From contig NZ_QRDW01000004.1 in assembly GCF_003385955.1 (NCBI RefSeq), positions 186,001-250,000 on the forward strand: a stretch of DNA of 64,000 nt, in the 5' to 3' direction. The stretch is from Aestuariispira insulae (GTDB lineage Bacteria; Pseudomonadota; Alphaproteobacteria; UBA8366; Aestuariispiraceae). A program made the translations under genes and the position numbers. Shown in pieces: positions 26,728-36,256 of this stretch. The first letter of the stretch is position 1. Every line of letters begins with the position of its first letter. The notes beneath the pieces are model-generated. The model searched no databases. It was not told the origin of the DNA and saw only the letters and a program-made list of their open reading frames with translations.

Positions 26728-28029
26728 TTAAAACCCTTCATCTTTGAAGAGCATGCGGCCGTCAACAATCGTAGCCATAACACGGCCCTGGATTGGACGC
26801 CCGTCATAAGGAGAGTTGTTGGATTTGCTCCGGAACCCGTCCTCACGGATGGTGCCGGGCCGGTCCGGATCAAATATGGTCAGGTCGGCCGCTTCACCCC
26901 GTTTCAACCGACCGCCGCCCATGCGCAGCACATGGGCCGGTTTCTGAGTGATCTTGGCGATGGCATCGAGCAGGCTGAGATGTCCGTTATGATAAAGCTC
27001 CAGCGTCAGCGCCAGCAGGGTCTCCATGCCGATGATACCAAATTCCGCCAACGCAAAAGGCAGGCGCTTGGAATCCTGGTCATGGGGGATGTGGTCGCTG
27101 GCAATGAGGTCAATGGTGCCATCGGCCAGCCCTTCGACAATGGCGCGTCGGTCAAACTCATCGCGCAGCGGCGGTGAAACTTTGGCAAAGGTTCGGTAAT
27201 CGCCAACCGAGGTCTCATTGAGCGCAAAATAATGCGGGGCGGTGTCACAAGTGACTTTTAAGCCCTTGCGTTTGGCTTCGCGGATGACATCAACCGCCAT
27301 TTTGGTGGAGACATGGGCTACGTGATAGCGTGCACCGGTCATCTCGACCAAACGCAGGTCCCGTTCGATCATCATCACTTCGGCTTCGGGGGGGATGCCG
27401 CCAAGGCCCAGGCGGCTTGATAGCTCACCCTTATTCATCACGCCACTGCCAACCAAATCGGGCTCAGCCGGATGCTGGACCACGAGAAGATCGAACGCCT
27501 TGGAATAGGAAAGGGCCCGGTGCATGACCTTGGCGTTGGCAACAGCCTTGTCGCCATCGGTGAAGGCGAGGGCGCCTGCTTCGTGTAGAAGGCCGAGTTC
27601 GGTGAGTTCCTTGCCTTCAAGTCCCTTGGTGATCGCGCCATAACAATAGGCTTTTGCCCGCTTGAGATCACGCGCGCGCCTGGCCACATATTGAACACCG
27701 GCCACATTATCGATCGCGGGTTCAGTATTGGGTAGGCAGACATAGGCCGTAATGCCACCGGCAAGGGCGGCTTCACTGGCGGAATCAAAGGTTTCTTTGT
27801 GTTCTTCACCTGGTTCCGGAACCAGGACACGCATATCAATAAAACCGGGCGAGAGGCAGTTGCCCTGGCAATCGATCACGCGACTGACGGAAGGCGCTCC
27901 CCCTTTGAAAAGGCCGGGGCCGAAATCCGCGATTTTACCATCTTCTACCAGAACGGCTCCGGTGGCATCCAATCCACTGGCAGGATCAAGCAATCTGGCA
28001 TTCAGATAAGCAATGCGTCCTTCACTCAT
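26728..28029 (-). CDS. pyrC: Dihydroorotase-like protein (PyrC'), metal-binding HxH missing
   Basis: A 433-residue amidohydrolase of the long dihydroorotase type. At the first metal site, where active enzymes have DxHxH, this protein reads DMRVL (residues 65-69): Arg67 and Leu69 replace the two His. Later features are partly kept, such as VAHVSTK and [12 protein letters not shown]. In several bacteria such a PyrC' partner is catalytically dead and needed only to assemble aspartate transcarbamoylase, with the true dihydroorotase encoded elsewhere. Overlap with pyrB as ATGA fits this. Annotation as an active dihydroorotase would be misleading. Confidence 0.85.
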   Translation of the reverse strand: MSEGRIAYLNARLLDPASGLDATGAVLVEDGKIADFGPGLFKGGAPSVSRVIDCQGNCLSPGFIDMRVLVPEPGEEHKETFDSASEAALAGGITAYVCLPNTEPAIDNVAGVQYVARRARDLKRAKAYCYGAITKGLEGKELTELGLLHEAGALAFTDGDKAVANAKVMHRALSYSKAFDLLVVQHPAEPDLVGSGVMNKGELSSRLGLGGIPPEAEVMMIERDLRLVEMTGARYHVAHVSTKMAVDVIREAKRKGLKVTCDTAPHYFALNETSVGDYRTFAKVSPPLRDEFDRRAIVEGLADGTIDLIASDHIPHDQDSKRLPFALAEFGIIGMETLLALTLELYHNGHLSLLDAIAKITQKPAHVLRMGGGRLKRGEAADLTIFDPDRPGTIREDGFRSKSNNSPYDGRPIQGRVMATIVDGRMLFKDEGF

Positions 28030-28988
28030 GCCTGTTCCTCCCGTTTCGCGCGGGTCAATATATCGACGCAGGCCATGCGCACTGCCACACCCATTTCAAC
28101 CTGTTCGCGGATCACAGAACGATCGATATCGTCTGCCAGATCCGAATCAATCTCGACGCCGCGGTTCATTGGGCCCGGATGCATAACCAGCGCATCCGCC
28201 TTGGCAAAGGCCAGTTTTTCCCGATCCAGACCAAAGAAGCGGAAATATTCGCGCGTGCTGGGCACAAACGACCCTTGCATGCGCTCCATCTGCAAGCGCA
28301 ACATCATAACAATATCGCAATCCTTGAGGCCTTCACGCATATCGGTGAACACCTCAACCCCTAAACGGTCTGCTGCGGCCGGCAACAGGGTTGGAGGCGC
28401 GACCAGGCGCACGCGGGCACCCATGGTATGCAGCAGGTGGATATTCGACCGGGCAACCCGGCTGTGGGCGACATCCCCGCAGATGGCGACGGTCATATTA
28501 TTCAGGCGTCCCTTGCGCCGCCGGATGGTCAGCGCGTCCAGCAGGGCCTGGGTGGGGTGTTCATGGCTGCCGTCGCCGGCATTGATCACTGCGCAATTGA
28601 CCTTTTCGGAGAGCAGTTTTGTTGCCCCCGATTCCGAATGACGCACCACCAGTACATCGGGATGCATGGCATTCAGGGTCATGGCTGTATCGATCAGGGT
28701 CTCCCCTTTTTTGATCGAACTTGATTCGACCGACATATTGATCGTGTCGGCGCCAAGCCTCTTTGCCGCCAGCTCGAAAGAGGTGCGGGTCCGGGTGGAG
28801 TTTTCGAAAAACAGGTTGATCACGGTCATCCCGTGCATCTCGTCGGTCTTCTTGTCGAACCGGCGGTTCTGATCGACATATTTGTCGGCCAGATCCAGCA
28901 GATGGGTGATGTCCTGCGCGGAAAAGCCCTCGATCCCCAAAATATGGGGATGCGGGAAACGGTAATCTGTAGCGGATGTGTCAGTCAT
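28026..28988 (-). CDS. pyrB: Aspartate carbamoyltransferase catalytic subunit
   Basis: Condenses carbamoyl phosphate and aspartate, the committed step of pyrimidine synthesis. The 320-residue protein has the carbamoyl-phosphate motif [13 protein letters not shown], the Lys loop [27 protein letters not shown], and [11 protein letters not shown] near the end. No pyrI is nearby. Overlap with the following PyrC'-like gene suggests a PyrB-PyrC' dodecamer-type enzyme. Confidence 0.96.
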   Translation of the reverse strand: MTDTSATDYRFPHPHILGIEGFSAQDITHLLDLADKYVDQNRRFDKKTDEMHGMTVINLFFENSTRTRTSFELAAKRLGADTINMSVESSSIKKGETLIDTAMTLNAMHPDVLVVRHSESGATKLLSEKVNCAVINAGDGSHEHPTQALLDALTIRRRKGRLNNMTVAICGDVAHSRVARSNIHLLHTMGARVRLVAPPTLLPAAADRLGVEVFTDMREGLKDCDIVMMLRLQMERMQGSFVPSTREYFRFFGLDREKLAFAKADALVMHPGPMNRGVEIDSDLADDIDRSVIREQVEMGVAVRMACVDILTRAKREEQA

Positions 28989-29081
28989 TAAAAGGCGTTT
29001 CTATCCTGTTGTCGCAGAGCGGCCAAGCCCTTTCATGTGGGGAAATGCGATTTCCAGACAATATGGTCCCGAGATGCCTGA

Positions 29082-30014
29082 TCAGCTTAGCAAAATCGGT
29101 AGATAGGTGAGGGCAAGGGGAAGGCTTGCCACGGAAAGAAGCGTCTGCATTGTGATCAGCCCGGCCATGAGCTGCGAATCACCGCCCAACTGCCGGGCCA
29201 GACTGTAGGCGGATGCCGCGGTCGGCAGGCTGGCAAATGTAATCGCGACCATGGCGGGTACACCGGTGAGGTTGGTAAGGTTCAACCCAACCATAACCAC
29301 ACCCGGCAGCAGCGCAAATTTGCAAAAGGAAGAGAGAAAGATCGGCATGCCGGCGGTTTTCATCGCCCGGAGGCGCAATCCTGCCCCGACACAAAGAAGG
29401 GCCAGTGGCAGGGCGGCCACCGTTAGCATGCCCAGAACCGGCGAAATCACCGGGATTTCACCAATCCCAACCAGGTTCCAGGCAATGCCGGCAGCGATGG
29501 AAAGAATAAGCGGGTTTCTGGAAAGTTCGCGCAGCAGCCTCACACCCAGCGAGCGCCCATCCCGGGGGCCGTGCAAGGTGATCAGGGTGGTAACGCATAA
29601 CAAATTGACGAAGGGGACCATCACGGCAGTTGCCAGCGCGGCAAGCAAAAGTCCTTCTTCCCCCAGAAGGACCGCGACCACCGCAAAACCAATATAGGTG
29701 TTATGCCGGATGGCTCCTTGATAAATAGAGCTTATTGACGGCTTTTCCATGCCGGAAAAACACCCGAAGAGCCAAATGGCTGCGCCGCTCAGGAAGATGC
29801 CGGGCAGCAGGACCAGGGCATAGTCTAGAACGATATCACCGCCGATGGGGGCGACAGATGTCTTGTGAAACAGCATGGCTGGGAACATGACCCAATAGAC
29901 CAGCTTATCCAGGCCGGACCAGACCTCTTCCCCGACGATAGCCCGTTTCCTTAAAGTGAGTCCGATCACGAGAATCAGAAAGACGGGTAGTATGGCCAAA
30001 ACCACCTGGAGCAT
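29082..30014 (-). CDS. AEC family auxin-efflux-carrier-type transporter
   Basis: A 310-residue inner-membrane protein with about ten hydrophobic segments in two five-helix halves, matching bacterial members of the auxin efflux carrier/malonate transporter family. It starts with LPVFLILVIGLTLRK; FPAMLFHKT and a conserved Asn/Pro-rich helix around RNPLILSIAAG are typical. Substrate is not predictable; relatives carry dicarboxylates or other organic acids. It starts 11 bp after the ruvX stop. Confidence 0.85.
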   Translation of the reverse strand: MLQVVLAILPVFLILVIGLTLRKRAIVGEEVWSGLDKLVYWVMFPAMLFHKTSVAPIGGDIVLDYALVLLPGIFLSGAAIWLFGCFSGMEKPSISSIYQGAIRHNTYIGFAVVAVLLGEEGLLLAALATAVMVPFVNLLCVTTLITLHGPRDGRSLGVRLLRELSRNPLILSIAAGIAWNLVGIGEIPVISPVLGMLTVAALPLALLCVGAGLRLRAMKTAGMPIFLSSFCKFALLPGVVMVGLNLTNLTGVPAMVAITFASLPTAASAYSLARQLGGDSQLMAGLITMQTLLSVASLPLALTYLPILLS

Positions 30015-30025
30015 ATCAAATCCCG

Positions 30026-30526
30026 TTAATCGAGAGAGCTGTCCGAATTCCGCATGGCTTGCTCGACCATGGCGTCAAGCGCGCCCTGCAAGATGAATCC
30101 TGCCGCCATTTTGTCGACCACTTCACCACGTTTTTTCCGGGACATATCTGCTTCATCCACCAGGAACCGCTCAACCGCGCTGGTCGAGAGGCGCTCGTCC
30201 CAGAAAGTGATCGGCATTTCCTCCCAGCCCCGTTTTTCGAAATTGCGGGCAAACTGCCGAACAGACTGGCAACGTGGTCCCTCTGTTCCATCCATGTTGC
30301 GGGGCAGGCCAATAACCAGGCCGCCGATGTTTTTTTCCGCGATAACAGCTTCCAACTGCTCTACATCGGTGGTGAATTTTTTGCGCCGGATGGTGTCTAA
30401 TGGGCTGCCAACGCGGAAGGCGGGATCAGACACGGCCATGCCGATGGTTTTTTCGCCCAGATCCAGGGCCAGCAATCGCTTCCCCTTGGTCACATGGGAG
30501 GCGAGGTCATATATTTCGACAATCAT
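30026..30526 (-). CDS. ruvX: Holliday-junction resolvase-like / pre-16S rRNA nuclease YqgF
   Basis: A 166-residue RNase H-fold protein. LLALDLGEKTIGMAVSD carries the first acidic residue, GLVIGLPRNMDGTEGP the central conserved loop, and WDERLSTSAVERFL the next Glu; the family matures the 5' end of 16S rRNA. The ATG at 30526 (MIVEIYDLASH) is preferred over a longer frame to 30607, which would run into the divergent gatC promoter region. Confidence 0.92.
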   Translation of the reverse strand: MIVEIYDLASHVTKGKRLLALDLGEKTIGMAVSDPAFRVGSPLDTIRRKKFTTDVEQLEAVIAEKNIGGLVIGLPRNMDGTEGPRCQSVRQFARNFEKRGWEEMPITFWDERLSTSAVERFLVDEADMSRKKRGEVVDKMAAGFILQGALDAMVEQAMRNSDSSLD

Positions 30527-30618
30527 GGGGTCTTCCGTTCTGCGAAGGTTGCAAATCCCTGTGTAGCCCGTTGGCGGCGAGGGGTCCAGCATACCGTTAC
30601 TGTTCACCGGTGCGAATG

Positions 30619-30647
30619 CTTGCGATGCCGGGGTTCAGGTGTTAGTT
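30619..30647 (+). promoter_or_regulatory. Possible gatCAB promoter
   Basis: CTTGCG (30619-30624), 17-bp spacer, TTAGTT (30642-30647). The -35 hexamer is the same as in the rpoZ promoter; the -10 is weak. Confidence 0.3.
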
Positions 30648-30692
30648 TCCGCGCGGTCTCACCATTTCCAAAAGCTTAAGGAGACGGAGCGG

Positions 30693-30980
30693 ATGTCGCT
30701 CGATAAGAAAACAGTCGCGAGAATCGCGCATCTGGCACGCATCAAAGTGCCTGAAGAGGATCTTGAGCCGCTGGCCGGCGAATTGAATAACATCCTTGGA
30801 TTTATCGAACAGCTGAACGAGGTCGATACCGATGGGGTCGATCCGCTGGCTTCGGTCGTGGAAATGAATATGCGACAACGTGAGGACGCAGTGACCGACG
30901 GCGGTTATCCCGACCGCGTTCTTGCCAATGGTCCGGAAACGGCCATGGGTTTCTACACCGTCCCCAAAGTTGTCGAATAA
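30693..30980 (+). CDS. gatC: Aspartyl/glutamyl-tRNA amidotransferase subunit C
   Basis: A 95-residue subunit bridging GatA and GatB in the enzyme that converts Glu-tRNA(Gln) or Asp-tRNA(Asn) to the amidated form. Family features are [36 protein letters not shown] and [12 protein letters not shown]. The ATG at 30693 is preceded by AAGGAGACGGAG; the upstream in-frame TTG-type extension to 30639 is rejected. First gene of gatCAB. Confidence 0.95.
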   Translation: MSLDKKTVARIAHLARIKVPEEDLEPLAGELNNILGFIEQLNEVDTDGVDPLASVVEMNMRQREDAVTDGGYPDRVLANGPETAMGFYTVPKVVE

Positions 30981-30991
30981 GGCCATTGACC

Positions 30992-32464
30992 ATGACCAAA
31001 CTGACTGATCTCACGATCGCCCAGGCCCGCGACGGCCTGCGTGCAAAAGAGTTTAGCGCCGTTGAACTGACCGACGCCTATATTGCTGCTGTCGAATCCT
31101 CACGCCCGCTGAATGCATTCATTACCGAAACCCCGGAAATTGCCCGGGATATGGCGAAAAAGTCGGATGCGCGCATTGCCGACGGCTCTGCCGGTGCCAT
31201 GGAAGGCATGCCTATTGGCATGAAAGACCTTTTTTGCACCGAAGGTACCCTGACAACTGCCGCCAGCCACATTCTGGATGGTTTCAAGCCGCAGTATGAA
31301 TCTACGATTTCCAAGAATCTCTGGGATGCCGGTGCGGTGATGCTGGGCAAGATGAACCTGGATGAATTTGCCATGGGGTCGGCGAATATTACCTCTTATT
31401 ATGGCAATGTGGTCAATCCGTGGAAACGGGAAGGCGATGACACGGATCTGGTTCCCGGTGGTTCTTCCGGTGGTTCATCCGCTGCGGTTGCCGCTCATTC
31501 CGTGATTGCTGCGACCGGTACCGATACCGGCGGTTCCATCCGTCAGCCGGCTGCCTTTACCGGTATTGTCGGCTTCAAGCCGACTTATGGCCGTTGCTCC
31601 CGCTGGGGGGTTGTCGCTTTCGCCAGCTCCCTCGATCAGGCCGGTCCGATGACGCGCGATGTGCGCGATAGTGCCATCATGCTGGGCGCCATGGCCGGAC
31701 ATGATCCGAAGGATTCTACCAGTGCGGATATTGCCGTGCCGGATTTTGAAGCGGCCCTGACGGGGGACGTTAAAGGCCTGCGCATTGGTATCCCGAAAGA
31801 ATATCGCATGGATGGCATGCCGGCCGAGATCGAAAAAATCTGGGACCAGGGCATTGCCTGGCTGAAAGATGCCGGTGCCGAGATCGTGGAGGTTTCACTG
31901 CCGCATACCAAATATGCGCTGCCGGCTTATTACATCATCGCCCCGGCTGAGGCGTCTTCCAACCTGGCACGCTATGACGGTGTACGCTATGGCCTGCGTG
32001 AGGAAGGCAAGGATCTGATCGAGATGTACGAAAATACTCGCGCCGCCGGTTTCGGTGCCGAGGTGAAGCGTCGTGTCCTGATCGGAACCTATGTTCTTTC
32101 CGCCGGTTATTATGATGCCTATTACCTTAAAGCCCAGCGGGTGCGTAGCCGCATCGTCGATGATTTCAAAAAGGCCTGGAACAGCTGTGATCTTCTGCTG
32201 ACACCGGCCACGCCATCTGCAGCTTTTGGTGCCGGTGAAAACCAGGATGATCCTTTGGCCATGTATCTGAACGATGTCTTCACTGTCCCGGCAAGCCTTG
32301 CCGGATTGCCGGGAATCGCAGTCCCCGCGGGTCTGGACAGTAAGGGGCTTCCGCTTGGCCTGCAGCTTCTGGGCCGTCCGTTTGACGAGGAAACCGTCCT
32401 GCGCGGTGCCCATGTTCTGGAACAGCAGGCTGGCTTTAACGCCAAGCCTCAGTTCCTGGCTTAA
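30992..32464 (+). CDS. gatA: Glutamyl-tRNA(Gln) amidotransferase subunit A
   Basis: A 490-residue amidase-signature enzyme that releases ammonia from glutamine. The Ser-cisSer-Lys triad is visible: Lys in [14 protein letters not shown], the cis-Ser in [13 protein letters not shown] and the nucleophile in [12 protein letters not shown]. The ATG at 30992 is 11 bp after gatC; a TTG two codons earlier (30986) is less likely. It hands ammonia to GatB. Confidence 0.96.
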   Translation: MTKLTDLTIAQARDGLRAKEFSAVELTDAYIAAVESSRPLNAFITETPEIARDMAKKSDARIADGSAGAMEGMPIGMKDLFCTEGTLTTAASHILDGFKPQYESTISKNLWDAGAVMLGKMNLDEFAMGSANITSYYGNVVNPWKREGDDTDLVPGGSSGGSSAAVAAHSVIAATGTDTGGSIRQPAAFTGIVGFKPTYGRCSRWGVVAFASSLDQAGPMTRDVRDSAIMLGAMAGHDPKDSTSADIAVPDFEAALTGDVKGLRIGIPKEYRMDGMPAEIEKIWDQGIAWLKDAGAEIVEVSLPHTKYALPAYYIIAPAEASSNLARYDGVRYGLREEGKDLIEMYENTRAAGFGAEVKRRVLIGTYVLSAGYYDAYYLKAQRVRSRIVDDFKKAWNSCDLLLTPATPSAAFGAGENQDDPLAMYLNDVFTVPASLAGLPGIAVPAGLDSKGLPLGLQLLGRPFDEETVLRGAHVLEQQAGFNAKPQFLA

Positions 32465-32491
32465 ATGACCGAGATTGAGTGAGATATAGCA

Positions 32492-33946
32492 ATGGCAAAT
32501 CTTATCAAAGGCAACACCGGTGACTGGGAAGTTGTGATCGGTCTTGAAGTTCATGCCCAGGTATCCAGTAAGGCAAAGCTGTTTTCCGGTGCGGCAACCG
32601 CATTCGGTGCAGGACCCAACGAACAGGTCAGCCTGGTTGATGCCGCCATGCCAGGCATGCTGCCGGTGATCAATAAGGAATGTGTACGCCAGGCGGTCCG
32701 TACCGGACTGGCCATGGGCTGCGCGATTAATTTGAAATCCGTTTTTGCCCGCAAAAACTATTTTTATGCGGATCTGCCGCAGGGCTATCAGATTTCCCAG
32801 TATGAACTGCCTGTTGTGGGTGAGGGGGAAATTACGATTGACCTGGAGGATGGTGAAAGCAAACAGGTCGGTATTGAGCGCCTGCATCTTGAACAGGATG
32901 CTGGCAAATCCATCCATGACCAGGATCCGACCAAATCCTATATCGACTTGAACCGGTCCGGCGTCGCGCTGATGGAGATCGTTTCCAAGCCGGATATGCG
33001 TTCTGCAGACGAGGCCGCGGCCTATGTGACCAAATTGCGTTCGATTCTGCGCTATATAGGTGCCTGCGACGGCAATATGGCTGAAGGTTCCATGCGGGCC
33101 GATGTCAACATTTCCGTTCGTCGCCCGGGGGAGCCTCTGGGGACTCGTGCGGAGCTTAAAAACATCAACTCCATCCGGTTCATCCGGCAAGCGGTTGACT
33201 ATGAGGTCAAGCGCCAGATTATGCTGATTGAAGATGGTGGCGAGGTGGTTCAGGAAACCAGGCTGTTTGATTCGATAAAAGGTGAAACGCGTTCCATGCG
33301 TTCCAAGGAAGATGCGCATGATTACCGCTACTTCCCGGATCCGGACCTTCTGCCTTTGGTGATCGAATCTGCTTTCGTGGAGGAAATGAAAGGCACTTTG
33401 CCGGAATTGCCGGATACGAAAAAAGATCGTTTTATCAGTGATTTCGGCCTGTCTGCTTATGACGCGGGTGTGCTTGTTTCCGAAAGGGAAACCGCTTCTT
33501 ATTATGAAGCCGTTGCCGCGAAGGCGGATCCAAAGCTGGCTGCCAACTGGGTCATTTCCGAGCTGTTTGGACGCCTGAACAAGGCTGGCAAAGATATTAC
33601 CGATAGCCCGGTAAGCCCAGAAAACCTCGGCAACCTGCTTAGCCTTATTTCCGACAACACCATCTCCGGCAAAATTGCCAAAGAAGTCTTTAACGAGATG
33701 TTCGAGACCGGTAAGGATGCTAAGGATATTGTTGAGGAAAAAGGCCTGAAACAGATCACCGATACCGGCGCGATCGAAGCCATTGTGGACGGCATCATCG
33801 CCAACAGCCCCGGTCAGGTGGAACAATATCGCAGCGGTAAAACCGGACTCATCGGCTGGTTTGTCGGCCAGGTGATGAAAGAGACCCAGGGCAAGGCCAA
33901 CCCGGGTGTGGTTAATCAGTTGCTGAAATCCAAGCTGGAAGGCTAA
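32492..33946 (+). CDS. gatB: Aspartyl/glutamyl-tRNA amidotransferase subunit B
   Basis: The 484-residue subunit that binds and phosphorylates Glu-tRNA(Gln) and Asp-tRNA(Asn). Markers are [38 protein letters not shown] and the cradle domain [12 protein letters not shown], followed by the helical tail domain with YqeY-like end. It lies 27 bp after gatA and ends at a strong terminator. Confidence 0.96.
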   Translation: MANLIKGNTGDWEVVIGLEVHAQVSSKAKLFSGAATAFGAGPNEQVSLVDAAMPGMLPVINKECVRQAVRTGLAMGCAINLKSVFARKNYFYADLPQGYQISQYELPVVGEGEITIDLEDGESKQVGIERLHLEQDAGKSIHDQDPTKSYIDLNRSGVALMEIVSKPDMRSADEAAAYVTKLRSILRYIGACDGNMAEGSMRADVNISVRRPGEPLGTRAELKNINSIRFIRQAVDYEVKRQIMLIEDGGEVVQETRLFDSIKGETRSMRSKEDAHDYRYFPDPDLLPLVIESAFVEEMKGTLPELPDTKKDRFISDFGLSAYDAGVLVSERETASYYEAVAAKADPKLAANWVISELFGRLNKAGKDITDSPVSPENLGNLLSLISDNTISGKIAKEVFNEMFETGKDAKDIVEEKGLKQITDTGAIEAIVDGIIANSPGQVEQYRSGKTGLIGWFVGQVMKETQGKANPGVVNQLLKSKLEG

Positions 33947-33972
33947 TCAGCGGTTTTTAAACTGAAAAAGAT

Positions 33973-34007
33973 AAAGGCGGCTGGTCATCATCAGCCGCCT
34001 TTTTTTG
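33973..34007 (+). terminator. Intrinsic terminator after gatB
   Basis: AGGCGGCTG (33975-33983) pairs with CAGCCGCCT (33992-34000) around an eight-base loop, followed by T7. It closes gatCAB. Confidence 0.9.
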
Positions 34008-34020
34008 TTAGGTAACGGAA

Positions 34021-34215
34021 TTATTGGACTGCGACCAACACCACACCAAGCTCTTTTTCGAGAGCGCGGATTTTTTCCAGTTTTTCATCCGGGATCGGGG
34101 CGGGGGCGACTTCCTTAACCTCTGTCATGGCAACGATGGTGCCGCCAATTTCTTGTTCCAGTCCCTGTATGGCACTGAGCTTGTCTGTGCTCAGATTTGC
34201 AAAGGAATAGAGCAT
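34021..34215 (-). CDS. 64-residue conserved-type hypothetical protein with internal duplication
   Basis: A small cytoplasmic protein with two copies of one unit: KLSAIQGLEQEIGGTIVAM (about residues 12-30) and KLEKIRALEKELGVVLVAV (about 45-63), joined by a Pro/Ala-rich linker. Each copy looks like a helix followed by a strand. GGAAGGA lies about 6 nt before the ATG, which supports real translation. I do not recognise a named family or function. It stands between the gatB terminator and the MASE1-GGDEF gene, and is probably monocistronic. Confidence 0.7.
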   Translation of the reverse strand: MLYSFANLSTDKLSAIQGLEQEIGGTIVAMTEVKEVAPAPIPDEKLEKIRALEKELGVVLVAVQ

Positions 34216-34311
34216 TTTCAGTCCTTCCGTTGTTGCATGGATCAGTCTTGTTTCTACGACAGTATAGCAGGTTCAGTTTTCAGTTTTTCTCTTTTTTGAA
34301 CCCGTTCGGCG

Positions 34312-36093
34312 TCAACTGGCTAATTCAAAGCCGTTTCTGCCGCGTCTTTTAACCTGATACATAGCTTTGTCCGCCCGTTCCAGAAGGGTATTCTCTTCCT
34401 GGCCGTGATCGGGAAAAATGGCGCAGCCGATGCTCACCCCGACCGCACAGCGCACATTATCCACCTGAATGGGCTGGGAGACCGATTGGATGATCTTTTC
34501 AGCGATCCTCTTCAGATCTTCGGGCTGACAGGTTTCTTCCACAACGATGGTGAATTCGTCCCCACCGAGACGTGTGACGGTATCATTGATACGCAGGGAT
34601 TTGGTGAGGCGGCGGGCAACCTCTACCAAGACCTGATCGCCCACGCCATGACCGTGTAGGTCGTTGATTTGTTTGAAATAATCCAGATCCAGCATCATGA
34701 CTGAAAATCGGAAGCCATGGCGTTCGCCCCGTGCAACCGCCTGGGCGAGCCGGTTATTCAGGTAAGCCCTGTTGGGCAAGCCGGTCAACGTGTCCCGGTA
34801 GGCTTGTTCCCGGAACTGTGCCTCAGTTCTTTTTTCATGGGTGATATCGCGGCATGTGCCATGGCTCTCCACGACGCGGCCCGACTTTTCAGTGACGAAG
34901 GTGTAAACACAGTGGAGATATCGGATGCGGCCATCGGGCCGAACGATCCGGAACTGATGCTCGAAAGATGTGCCGGCAACCCGGGCCTTCCGGATGTCAT
35001 CAAAGACCCGCTCCCGGTCATCCTCATGCAGGACTTTCTCCAATTCTTCGACTGTTGCCGGGTAGTCGTCTTTTAGGCCAAAGACACGGCAGAGCCGTTC
35101 ATCCCAATGCTGTTGATTGGTTATGAAATTCCATTCCCAATTACCCAGCTGCAAAAGCTCATGGGCTTCATCCAGTCGTTTTTCGCTGGTCTGCAGTTTT
35201 GTTTGGGCATCCCTTAGTTCTTTGACGATGGCGGATACGATATAGGTGGTTAGAAAAACAACCCCCAAAAAGAATTCAAGCGATTGCACGACGTCATGGG
35301 GGGGCAGAGAGCTGTCGTCTTGCCAGAAGGGGCCGTTTCCGGTGATGGTTAGGTAACAAGCCAGGAGAATGTTTATCAGCGCTGTCAGGGAATAAATGAA
35401 AGAGGGGAGCCTGATCGCCATAATCAAGAGTGGCGGCAGCATCAGATACAGGTTGACCGGTGAGGTTTGCAGAAAAACAAGCGCTGTTATCACCAGGGAA
35501 AATGCAGGCCATGCGAAACTTTCTGCCAATTGCCTGGAAAACGGTATTCTCGATCTTGGATCAGGGTCCCAGGTCAACAGGGGTGGGGTCGCCACCAGCA
35601 GGCCCAATGCTCCGGTAAACCACCAATCCAGCCAGGATTGCTGAAAATCATGCCCATGCATGACAACTAAATATCCGGCAGCTGCTATCGCTCCGCCCGC
35701 CGAGGGCAGAAGTGCGCCATAGAAAAACAGGCCCAGTGCCTGTCCAAGACGTTCCAATAGCACGATGGCGCCATGAAGATTGCAGACAAGCGCGTAAGCC
35801 AACAGAGTCTGAAAAAGGTGAATGGCGGAGAAAGCAACAGCATCGATGGGGGATGCGCCATCGGCTAAAAATGCGAGGCAGGTTGCACTCCAGACCGCCA
35901 AGCTGTTGCCTGGCAGGTAGCGGCCCTCTGTTCGCAGGAGATAGGCGAGGAATACGGCATCAGCCAACCAGATAATAGGAAATTCAGATATTGTGCTGAT
36001 GAAGAAACCTGAAGCATATGCGGTGAGGAAGCAAGCAGACGAAAGCAGGAATGTTTCTGCAGCAATGGTGCTTCTGGCGCGCGTGGATTCCAT
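34312..36093 (-). CDS. Membrane diguanylate cyclase, MASE1-PAS-GGDEF
   Basis: A 593-residue sensor. Residues 1 to about 300 hold eight or so membrane segments of MASE1 type. A PAS/PAC domain follows (LGNWEWNFITNQQHWDERL to ESHGTCRDITHEKR, about 320-430), then GGDEF (DTLTGLPNRAYL, LDYFKQINDLHGHGVGD, intact LGGDEFTI). RIND five residues before GGDEF is an RxxD inhibitory site. No EAL domain is present, so it should synthesise c-di-GMP in response to an unknown signal. It is transcribed alone. Confidence 0.9.
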   Translation of the reverse strand: MESTRARSTIAAETFLLSSACFLTAYASGFFISTISEFPIIWLADAVFLAYLLRTEGRYLPGNSLAVWSATCLAFLADGASPIDAVAFSAIHLFQTLLAYALVCNLHGAIVLLERLGQALGLFFYGALLPSAGGAIAAAGYLVVMHGHDFQQSWLDWWFTGALGLLVATPPLLTWDPDPRSRIPFSRQLAESFAWPAFSLVITALVFLQTSPVNLYLMLPPLLIMAIRLPSFIYSLTALINILLACYLTITGNGPFWQDDSSLPPHDVVQSLEFFLGVVFLTTYIVSAIVKELRDAQTKLQTSEKRLDEAHELLQLGNWEWNFITNQQHWDERLCRVFGLKDDYPATVEELEKVLHEDDRERVFDDIRKARVAGTSFEHQFRIVRPDGRIRYLHCVYTFVTEKSGRVVESHGTCRDITHEKRTEAQFREQAYRDTLTGLPNRAYLNNRLAQAVARGERHGFRFSVMMLDLDYFKQINDLHGHGVGDQVLVEVARRLTKSLRINDTVTRLGGDEFTIVVEETCQPEDLKRIAEKIIQSVSQPIQVDNVRCAVGVSIGCAIFPDHGQEENTLLERADKAMYQVKRRGRNGFELAS

Positions 36094-36166
36094 CTTTCTT
36101 TCCGCTATATTAGCCTAACTGTCAGGCTTATCGTCCCGAATATATCATATTGAACAAGTGCTTGCC

Positions 36167-36217
36167 GTAAAAAGAAGAAAGGCCTACAGATTGGTATTTG
36201 TCCCATTCTGCAGGCCT
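36167..36217 (-). terminator. Leftward terminator after the ferredoxin reductase gene
   Basis: AGGCCTACAGA (36180-36190) and TCTGCAGGCCT (36207-36217) pair with a single mismatch around a 16-base loop; on the minus strand TTTCTTCTTTTT follows. Confidence 0.75.
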
Positions 36218-36256
36218 GACTCTGACTTGGTTCCGCTTTTGATGTATTCAGTCGGA

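Noticed and set aside
31895-33826. A 643-codon open frame antisense to gatA and gatB
   Set aside because: It spans two firmly identified genes on the other strand, its residues show no fold or family pattern, and its openness follows from codon usage of gatAB.
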